DNA of 33,082 nt from Verrucomicrobiota bacterium (lineage in GTDB: Bacteria > Verrucomicrobiota > Kiritimatiellia > RFP12 > UBA1067), in contig JAEEHL010000191.1 of NCBI GenBank assembly GCA_016280825.1, forward strand, positions 1-33,082. The letters run 5' to 3'. Shown here piece after piece: positions 26,542 to 33,082 of the stretch (positions within the stretch are counted from its first letter, which is position 1; every line of letters begins with the position of its first letter). Made by a program: the position numbers and the translations under genes. The notes below the pieces were generated by a model. The model saw only the letters and a program-made list of their open reading frames with translations. It had not been told where the DNA came from and made no database searches.

Positions 26542-27844
26542 AATGTCGTTCATGACGTCCGGGTCGACCGGCGAGCCGAGGCGAATCGCCCGCAGCCTTG
26601 ACGAGATGAAGGCCGACGCGGCATCCCTCGCCGCCCTGTTCGGTGAATCGTTTTCAAGGGCCGCGTTCCTTGCGGCGACCGTTCCCGAGGAGCATTTCTA
26701 CGGCGCGCTCTGGCGCAGGCTTCTCCCGGAGGCTCTCGGCATGCCCGTGGCGGACGGGATACAGACTTCCGTAGAGGACCTTTCCGCCCTTGCGGAACGC
26801 GGGAGGTTCGTCCTCGTCACTACGCCGTCGTTTCTCGAAAAGGCCGTGCGCCACCCGGACTTCGCATCGCTCAAGTCGTCGGTCGTGGACGTCGTGACTT
26901 CCGGGGGCGCGCTTTCGCAGGGCGCCTCCGAGTCGGCCACGCTTGCCATTGGCGTTTCGCCGCTTGAGATATACGGCTCGACCGAGGCCGGGACGATTGC
27001 GTGGAGAAGGCGCTCCGTTTCGCGGCTCTTCCGCTTTGCGTCCGGCGTGTCGGGCCATGAGGACGAAGGCGGTCGCCTCGTGGTCGAGTCGCCATTTGCC
27101 GCGGAAAGGCCGCTTGTGATGCACGACGCCGTTCGCTTTGCGGATTCGGGCGAGTTCGAAATCCTCGGGCGCACCGACAGGCTTGCGAAGGTTCTCGAGA
27201 AGTTCGTTTCGCTCGATGCCGTGGAAAGGGCGTTCGAGGCCCATCCGTTTGTGGAAAGGGCGCGTGCCGAGGCCGTCGACGTCGGCGGCGTTGCGCGAAC
27301 GGGGGTGCTCGCGGTCCTTTCGAAGGAGGGGCGCGAATTTCTTGCCGGTTCCACATACGAGGCCGTCATGTCGCGCCTTCGGCACGACATAGCGCCGACG
27401 CTCTCGTCGGGGGCATTCCCCAGGCGCATGCGCTTCGTGGCGGAAATGCCCGTGGACGCAAGGGGCAAGACGACTGCCGCGGCCGTGCGCGCCGAGCTTT
27501 CCGCGGCCTGCCACGAGCCGGTAGTCCTATCGTGGACTGCCATGGAGCGGACGCTCGACGCGGAGCTTGCGTTCCCGCCTGACGGCGGGTGGTTCGACGG
27601 GCACTTCCCCGAATTCCCGATACTTCCCGGCGTCGTGCAGCTCATCGTCCTGAGGCGCTTTGCGCTTCGCGCATTCGGGCGGTTCCCCGGCGTTTCGCAG
27701 TGGAGGAAAGTGAAGTTCCGGCGGCTTGTCCGCCCGGGCGAGCGCGTTCGCCTGAAAGTCGAAAGGAGGGACGAATGCAGTCTTGCGTTCGAGTATTCGG
27801 TTGGCGCAAAGGTCGCGTCTTCCGGAACTGTGCTGCCGCAATAG
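26534..27844 (+). CDS. AMP-forming acyl/aryl adenylating enzyme (N-terminally short) fused to a hotdog 3-hydroxyacyl-ACP dehydratase-like (ApeI/FabZ-type) domain
   Basis: MTSGSTGEPRRI (A3), EIYGSTEAG (A5), GRTDRLAKVLEKFVSLDAVE (A8), ARGKTTAAAVR (A10 Lys); C-terminal FPPDGGWFDGHFPEFPILPGVVQLIVL is a hotdog DH motif. Confidence 0.88.
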   Translation: MDEMSFMTSGSTGEPRRIARSLDEMKADAASLAALFGESFSRAAFLAATVPEEHFYGALWRRLLPEALGMPVADGIQTSVEDLSALAERGRFVLVTTPSFLEKAVRHPDFASLKSSVVDVVTSGGALSQGASESATLAIGVSPLEIYGSTEAGTIAWRRRSVSRLFRFASGVSGHEDEGGRLVVESPFAAERPLVMHDAVRFADSGEFEILGRTDRLAKVLEKFVSLDAVERAFEAHPFVERARAEAVDVGGVARTGVLAVLSKEGREFLAGSTYEAVMSRLRHDIAPTLSSGAFPRRMRFVAEMPVDARGKTTAAAVRAELSAACHEPVVLSWTAMERTLDAELAFPPDGGWFDGHFPEFPILPGVVQLIVLRRFALRAFGRFPGVSQWRKVKFRRLVRPGERVRLKVERRDECSLAFEYSVGAKVASSGTVLPQ

Positions 27845-28404
27845 CCGCGGCGTTCTTTATCGCTGCGCCTTGCTTGGCAGGCGAAGACGGCATCCGCGAC
27901 ATTGCCGAGAAGGCGATGCGCAAGGCGCTTTCGTCGTCCGCCGCGTGGAAGATGGAGCGCACCCTCCCCGGCACCGAGAAGGTCTTTGTCTCGTCCGGCA
28001 CCGTCAGCTGCCATGTAGGGGCAGAGGGCATTGAATGGCGCACCCTCGAGCCGTTCAGCGCACTTGTCGCCATGAAGAAGGACGCAATGGTCTTTGAGGA
28101 CGAAGACGGCCGGCGCGAGAAGTCCGCCAGCGACATGCCGCGCTATTCCGACATCCGCAAGGCGACCGACGCATTCGCCAAAGGCGAGAAGACCGCGTTT
28201 GACGACGTGTTCGAGGTCAAGGTCGAGGCGCTCGGGGAAGGCCGCTGGAAGGCGGTGTTCGTACCCAGGAACTCGATGCTTCGCGGCCTGGTCGAGAGCC
28301 TGTCGGTAGAGGGGAAGGATCTCCCCGAAAAGGCCGAGCTCAAAAGCGGCAACGGGGCCGTGAGCCGCATAGCGTTCGAGGAAAGAGGGGGCGATGCCAA
28401 ATAG
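27775..28404 (+). CDS. LolA-like periplasmic outer-membrane lipoprotein carrier homologue
   Basis: Signal peptide AAAIAAAFFIAAPCLA; LolA-like beta-rich body; position between ligase-DH and RND exporter as in aryl-polyene clusters. ATG at 27775. Confidence 0.7.
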   Translation: MQSCVRVFGWRKGRVFRNCAAAIAAAFFIAAPCLAGEDGIRDIAEKAMRKALSSSAAWKMERTLPGTEKVFVSSGTVSCHVGAEGIEWRTLEPFSALVAMKKDAMVFEDEDGRREKSASDMPRYSDIRKATDAFAKGEKTAFDDVFEVKVEALGEGRWKAVFVPRNSMLRGLVESLSVEGKDLPEKAELKSGNGAVSRIAFEERGGDAK

Positions 28405-30994
28405 GCGGCCGGCATTCGCCTTTGCCGCATCCGCCGCGCTTGCGCTGGCGGCATTGCTTGCATTTCTCGCCATAAGGCCGAAGGTAGGCCTTTCCGTCTA
28501 CGCGATGCTCGGCGACGGCTCTTCCTTCGTGTCGGACGAAGAGCGGAGCGAATCGGCCGGCACGGCGTTTGCCGTGATCTCCTCGGGTTCCGGCCCGTCG
28601 GTGTGCAACGAGGCCGCAAGGCACTTTGCGTCGCTTCTGCCCGCCAGGTTTCTCAAGTCCCAGCCTGCGGACGTCGCCGGCGCGCAGGGCATCCCCTCGG
28701 CGCTTGCGAGATTCGCCGCCCGCGCCGGGGGGCTTGTCGCAAAGCGCGATTTCGAGGCGCTTTCTACTGGCGAAGGGCGGGCCAGGATCGCGAGGGACGC
28801 CATCAGGCGCTATGTCGCCTCTCCCATGCCGCCGGCGTTCGGCCCGGACGACGACCCGTTTTGCCTCAAGGACAGGTTCCTCATGTCGTTTGCCGATTCG
28901 GGCGTATTCGTGCTGCCGGTTTCGCTGGCGAATGAAACGACGTCCGACATGGACGCCCTTGCCGCGTTTGCATCCGCGATGCGCGGGGCGGCGGCCAGTA
29001 CTGAGGAGGCGTTCGGCGGCAGGGTCCGCGTCATGCCGTGCGGAGTGCCGGTCCACACCGCCTCTGCCGTCTCGAAGTCGAAAAGGGAGATAGGGGTGCT
29101 TTCCGCGGTTTCGTCGCTTCTTATCCTCGCGATCGCGCTCTTGGCGTTCCGCCCGCTTTCCCGCATCTGGTACGTTGTCGCGTCGCTCGTCTTCTCCGTC
29201 TCGGCGGGCGCGACGGCGCTTGTGGTCTCGTCGCCGTCGTTCCACGTGATGACCATTGTCTTCGGCACTGCGGTTCTCGGCCTTGTTGTCGACTATTCGT
29301 TCCACTGGCTTCTTTGCGCAGCCGACGACTGGAGGCGCCCTGCGCGGAATCTCGCCATATCGTTTGCGACGACAGCGCTCTCGCTTGCGCCGCTTTGGTT
29401 CTCGTCGCTTCCGATACTGCGCGAGACGGCGGTGTTCCTCGTCTCGTCCCTCGCGGCCGCCTTTGCGTTCGCGGTCTGCTTCTGCCCCGTGCCGGAAAAA
29501 ACCGACCCGCGTCTCGAAACGCCCCCGTGCCGCCCGCAGAGAATCGCGAAGGGGGCGCTTCGCGTAGTTCTCGTCTCGGCGATGGCGGCGGCGGCAGTCC
29601 TGGCATCCCGCCTGAAGGTTGCAACCGACCCAGCGTCGCTCTACGTCCCCTCGGCCGAGCTTATGGAGCCCGAGCGCATTATTGCGTCGCTTTTCGAGCC
29701 GCCGCCCGAATCCGTTGCCGCGGACGTCCGCAGGCTTTACGCCGAGCAGGGCGAGAAGGTCGCCCGCGCGCTCGGCCTTTCGGAAACGCCCAGGCCGCCG
29801 GCCGTTCGGCGAAGCGCGGCGGCTGAGCTTTCGGCCGTGATGAACGCCCTTGCCGACGAAACGGCGCGGCGCTTCGCCCTTGCGCTCGTTGCAATGTTCG
29901 CCGCGCTCTTCGCAGTTTTCAGGCTGGGCGCGTTTGCAGTTGCGGCCCCGCCTGTCTTCGCAGTCGCCGTAGCAGCGGCTGCAGTCGCCGCGACAGGCGG
30001 AACGGCAAACCTGTTCCATATCCTCGCCGCGATCCTTCTCGCGGGCATGTGCGTGGACTATGCGGTATTCCTGCGCTCCGGGGAACGCGGCGCGCTAAAG
30101 TCGTCCACTTGTTCGCTCCTTACGAGCCTTGCCGGGTTCGGGGCGCTTGCATTCGTGTCGTTCCGCCCGGCCGCCGCATTTGGCACCGTTCTCGGGGTAG
30201 GGCTCCCCTCGGGCTTCCTCGCGGCGCTCGCGCTTCGGCCGAATCGCCGGGAGAGCGGCGTCGAGAAGGCCGCTTCGCCGCTTGGCATGGAGATAGTCTG
30301 GCTGTTCTACCGCGTCTTCGGGCTTCGCGCCATGCGCCTACTTGCGCAGTGCGTGGCAAGCTGCGTCTGGGCGTTTTCGCCAGCCGTGCGCAGGGCCTCG
30401 CCTTCGCGCAGGAAGCTTGTCCTGTTCGCGCGGTCGCTCGCCGACAAGACGGCGGTGGGGAGCGGGCGCGTCAAGGCGCTGAAGGTGGTGGACGACGGCT
30501 CGCCAGACGCGCGGGAATTCGCAGACGACGTCACGTCAGGGCGCGGCGTTTTCATCCTCTCGTCACATTGCGGCACGGTGGAGGCGCTTCTCGCCCTTGC
30601 GGAGAACCCGCCTGTCTTCCATGCCTGGACGGATTTCGAGCGCACGTCCGCGTTCAACGAATTCTACCTAAGGCACATCTGCGGCGGGAAGATATGCCTG
30701 CATTCCGTCTCGGACATCGGCCTTGACACAGCGTTCAGCGCCATTGGATGGCTGGAGCGCGGCGAGTGCCTCGTCATGGCGGGCGACAGGGGAAGGGGCG
30801 CGTTCCGCTTTGCCGCCGCGCTTGGGCGGCCAGTCTATTTCGCGACGTGCATTGCCGACGGCCCGGGATACGTCGCCGTCATCCGCCGCCTGCGCGGCAA
30901 GGCGCCTGAAATCGAGAAGGGGTTCTTCGCCGTGCTTGGCGAGCTCGAGGCGAAGCACCCGGACCAGGTATATGAATGGGAAGGGGTGAAATGA
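28394..30994 (+). CDS. RND/MMPL-family exporter fused to a C-terminal LpxL/HtrB-type lysophospholipid acyltransferase-like domain
   Basis: Duplicated TM bundles with VVDYSFHWLLC and GMCVDYAVFLRSGERGA (MMPL motifs); C-terminal FILSSHCGTVEALLALAE (HX4E), VMAGDRGRGAFRFAAALGRPVYFATCI (LpxL-like). Confidence 0.87.
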   Translation: MPNRRPAFAFAASAALALAALLAFLAIRPKVGLSVYAMLGDGSSFVSDEERSESAGTAFAVISSGSGPSVCNEAARHFASLLPARFLKSQPADVAGAQGIPSALARFAARAGGLVAKRDFEALSTGEGRARIARDAIRRYVASPMPPAFGPDDDPFCLKDRFLMSFADSGVFVLPVSLANETTSDMDALAAFASAMRGAAASTEEAFGGRVRVMPCGVPVHTASAVSKSKREIGVLSAVSSLLILAIALLAFRPLSRIWYVVASLVFSVSAGATALVVSSPSFHVMTIVFGTAVLGLVVDYSFHWLLCAADDWRRPARNLAISFATTALSLAPLWFSSLPILRETAVFLVSSLAAAFAFAVCFCPVPEKTDPRLETPPCRPQRIAKGALRVVLVSAMAAAAVLASRLKVATDPASLYVPSAELMEPERIIASLFEPPPESVAADVRRLYAEQGEKVARALGLSETPRPPAVRRSAAAELSAVMNALADETARRFALALVAMFAALFAVFRLGAFAVAAPPVFAVAVAAAAVAATGGTANLFHILAAILLAGMCVDYAVFLRSGERGALKSSTCSLLTSLAGFGALAFVSFRPAAAFGTVLGVGLPSGFLAALALRPNRRESGVEKAASPLGMEIVWLFYRVFGLRAMRLLAQCVASCVWAFSPAVRRASPSRRKLVLFARSLADKTAVGSGRVKALKVVDDGSPDAREFADDVTSGRGVFILSSHCGTVEALLALAENPPVFHAWTDFERTSAFNEFYLRHICGGKICLHSVSDIGLDTAFSAIGWLERGECLVMAGDRGRGAFRFAAALGRPVYFATCIADGPGYVAVIRRLRGKAPEIEKGFFAVLGELEAKHPDQVYEWEGVK

Positions 30995-32100
30995 GCCATT
31001 GCCGATATATGCTTTCTGAAATGGGCATCGTCTGCGCGCTCGGCGCGGACGTCGGCGAGGTCGGACGCAGGCTTGCGGCAGGCGACCAGTCGGGCATGAA
31101 GCCGCTCGGCGGCCTTTCAGGCGGCGAGTCTACGTTCTTCGGCTTTGCCGCCCGGATGCCGTCGCCAGCGACGATTGGCGAGCGCGTGAAGTCAGTGCTA
31201 GGCCTGCCGCGCGTCGGCGTGCTCGTCGATGCCGCGATGGAGCAGCTTTCCGCCGCCCTCGAAGCGGCCAAGTCGAGATATGGCGCGGCGAGAGTCGGCG
31301 CGGTCGTCGGCACGAGCAATTCCACGATGGAGGAGTTCACCGACAACCCCGACGTAATCGACATGTCGTGGCCGGCGAGGAGGCTGCGCGAAAGGTGGGG
31401 CGTGGAAGGGCCTTGCTGGGCAGTGTCGACGGCCTGTTCGTCGTCGGCAAAGGTCTTCGCCTCCGCGCGGCGGCTAATGGAGCGCGGGATATGCGACGCA
31501 GTCGTAGTCGGCGGGGCAGACGCCTACACGCGCACCGTCGTGGAGGGGTTCCATGCGCTTGAGGCGCTTTCGCCCGGGCTCGCGCGCCCGCTCGCGCCAG
31601 ACCGCGACGGAATAAACCTCGGCGAGGGCGCGGCGTTCTTCCTGATGGAGCGCGACGAAAGGCCGGGAGAGGGCGTCTGGCTCTCCGGCGTCGGAGAGTC
31701 GTCTGACGCATACCATCTGACCGCACCCGATCCCGAGGGGAAGGGCGCGGAGGCGGCGATGAGGCGTGCACTGGAGGACGCCGGGCTCGCGCCTCGCGAA
31801 ATTGACTTCATAAACCTGCACGGAACGGGAACGCAGCAGAACGACGCCATGGAATGCGCCGCAGTCGGGCGGATATTCGGCGGCAGGGAGCCAGTGGAAG
31901 GCTGTTCGCCAGCCGACGGGCTTGAAGTGCGGGTTGTTTCCACAAAGAGCCTCACGGGGCATTGCCTTGGCGCGGCAGGGGCAATCGAGGCCGCGCTTTG
32001 CTGGATCGAGCTTATGCGCCGCCCGGCGACGTGCCTTTCCAACTCGTTTGCCTTCGGCGGCAGCAACGCGTCCCTCGTGCTCGCCTCGCGGCACGTCTGA
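30991..32100 (+). CDS. Beta-ketoacyl-ACP synthase (FabF/ApeO-like KS)
   Basis: Cys in VSTACSSSAKVF, His in INLHGTGTQQNDAMEC, His in STKSLTGHCLGAAGAIEA, terminal NSFAFGGSNASLVL; ATGA overlap with the exporter gene. Confidence 0.95.
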   Translation: MSHCRYMLSEMGIVCALGADVGEVGRRLAAGDQSGMKPLGGLSGGESTFFGFAARMPSPATIGERVKSVLGLPRVGVLVDAAMEQLSAALEAAKSRYGAARVGAVVGTSNSTMEEFTDNPDVIDMSWPARRLRERWGVEGPCWAVSTACSSSAKVFASARRLMERGICDAVVVGGADAYTRTVVEGFHALEALSPGLARPLAPDRDGINLGEGAAFFLMERDERPGEGVWLSGVGESSDAYHLTAPDPEGKGAEAAMRRALEDAGLAPREIDFINLHGTGTQQNDAMECAAVGRIFGGREPVEGCSPADGLEVRVVSTKSLTGHCLGAAGAIEAALCWIELMRRPATCLSNSFAFGGSNASLVLASRHV

Positions 32101-32193
32101 AGGTAGGGCCGTCTCGCGACCGGCTTAGGCTCAACGAGTGGGTGCTGTCTTTAGTTAGGTAGTTGCTGTGTCCGCGCCGTGCTGTGTCAACGT

Positions 32194-32353
32194 GCGGCAT
32201 GTTTCGCCGCAACGTTGCTCGCCCGCGACAACGGGCGATTTGCGCGTACCGCGACCGCTTGCTGTATACGTATACAGCGGCGGGTCGCGTTCCTGCGCAA
32301 CTCGCCTCGTTCTCGCGTGACTGCGCCCCGCTGACGGCGGCGAAACATGCCGC
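32194..32353. repeat. Long nested imperfect inverted repeat with a perfect central 18-bp palindrome
   Basis: GCGGCATGTTTCGCCGC (32194-32210) vs GCGGCGAAACATGCCGC (32337-32353); inner pairs CGCGA/TCGCG, GGCGA/TCGCC, TTGCGC/GCGCAA, GCGACC/GGTCGC; centre GCTGTATACGTATACAGC (32261-32278). Confidence 0.9.
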
Positions 32354-32693
32354 GTTAGCCATTCTGGTGGTGTCGGTCGCTTCGTTCGTGCCTCGGCGCT
32401 CGGCCCCGGTCGACGTTCCCGACGCTCTCACGCTCTGCATCGTCAATCCGCGGCACTCTGCTTCGTCGCCTCTCTACGCGGCTGATCGCCGCTTCGTTCG
32501 TCTCCTTGCATAGCACCGCGCCTTGCCGCGCATAGCGCGAACCGCGACGTGCCCGGCTCCCTCCGCCATACGCCTCGGCCTTCTCTCCGTGCCCGACTTT
32601 GACTTGTCGGGATTTGCGCCCCAGCCGTTGCAGTTGCAAAGTCATTCGCAAGTGCTGCGGCTCTAAGCGGAAGTTTCTTTTTCTCCGCGGCGG

Positions 32694-32721
32694 TTTTCGA
32701 GGCGGATTTTTTGATATAATA
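32694..32721 (+). promoter_or_regulatory. Promoter of the candidate structured RNA / methylase leader
   Basis: TATAAT at 32716-32721 in tttttgatataatatacgg, matching the -10 context of other promoters in the window; weak -35 (TTTTCG). Confidence 0.65.
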
Positions 32722-32727
32722 TACGGC

Positions 32728-32957
32728 ATCCTGCGAGGCGGAAGGCGCGGCGTAGGGTCATAGTCCGGGAAACGAACCCAATTCCACCGGGCGCATTAGT
32801 TTGTTGCACTGCTGCAACGCTGTCGTTCCCTGAAACCTGAGAAATTTCAAACAAGACGACGTGATTGCAGAGATGTGCCGTTTGGCACACCTCTACACGT
32901 TTCTTGTTGGGCTTCTCAGGGCCTCAGGGATGACGTGACTAGAGGGTGCCTCTTTTC
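32728..32957 (+). ncRNA. Candidate structured non-coding RNA or 5' leader, identity unknown
   Basis: Downstream of a TATAAT box; hairpin GTTGCA-ctgc-TGCAAC (32804-32819); long rod 32822-32934 (~38 bp in seven helices capped by GTGCC-GTTT-GGCAC); weak terminator-like AGAGG-GTG-CCTCT-TTT. Confidence 0.55.
32941..32956 (+). terminator. Weak intrinsic-terminator-like hairpin
   Basis: AGAGG (32941-32945), loop GTG, CCTCT (32949-32953), then TTT. Confidence 0.35.
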
Positions 32958-33000
32958 ATTTCCTGACACGCTGCCGCGGCGCTTGTCACGGAGATGAGGA

Positions 33001-33082
33001 ATGGCCAACAGGAATCTTTCGACTGCGAAGAACGCCGAGAACGCCGAGTTCTACACGCAGCTTAACGACATACAGGCGGAAG
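33001..33082 (+). CDS. N-terminal fragment resembling EcoRI-family adenine-specific DNA methyltransferases (truncated by window end)
   Basis: MANRNLSTAKNAENAEFYTQLNDIQAE resembles the conserved xxAKxxKxDEFYTQxxDIxxE start of EcoRI-type methylases; SD-like GGAGATGAGGA just upstream. Confidence 0.6.
   Translation, partial: MANRNLSTAKNAENAEFYTQLNDIQAE

Noticed and set aside
32123-32162. Short integron attC site (GCTCAAC...GTTAGGT)
   Set aside because: Core-like heptamers are only ~35 bp apart with no hairpin between them; chance matches.
32163-32513. 116-aa + strand ORF and overlapping small ORFs after the ketosynthase gene
   Set aside because: Low-complexity Arg/Ala-rich translation spanning the large inverted repeat; no RBS or recognisable domain. 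Treated as non-coding.
32728-33000. Retron msr-msd RNA
   Set aside because: The rod-like fold is reminiscent of an msd stem, but no reverse transcriptase is visible and the adjacent gene start resembles an adenine methylase.

Overview
High-GC bacterial chromosomal segment. All protein genes I accept are on the + strand. The genome style fits an uncultured Verrucomicrobiota/Kiritimatiellae-like bacterium, but that is inference only. Left to right: an ABC-2 type ABC transporter operon and an SNF-family transporter; 5-formyl-THF cyclo-ligase; a GH20-like hexosaminidase; a four-gene signalling operon (two membrane-anchored acidic helical proteins, a transmembrane Ser/Thr kinase, an ECF-like sigma factor); tRNA-Arg(UCU) on the - strand; a glycan-degradation block (tandem-domain GH78-like rhamnosidase, large alpha/beta-hydrolase esterase, two GH39-like paralogues); tmRNA with a short ANNDYALAA tag; nadC-coaX-lipoprotein-exonuclease-Kef antiporter; then a compact operon (25.6-32.1 kb) resembling a stripped-down aryl-polyene/fatty-acyl pathway. 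That operon has two ACPs, a COG4648-like membrane protein, an adenylating enzyme fused to a hotdog dehydratase, a LolA-like protein, an RND/MMPL exporter fused to an LpxL-type acyltransferase, and a ketosynthase. The last ~0.9 kb is non-coding and holds a ~160-bp nested imperfect palindrome and a promoter-driven, rod-shaped candidate RNA. It precedes a truncated gene whose start resembles EcoRI-family adenine methylases. The best novelty candidates are the minimal polyene-like operon with its exporter-acyltransferase fusion, and the non-coding terminal region.
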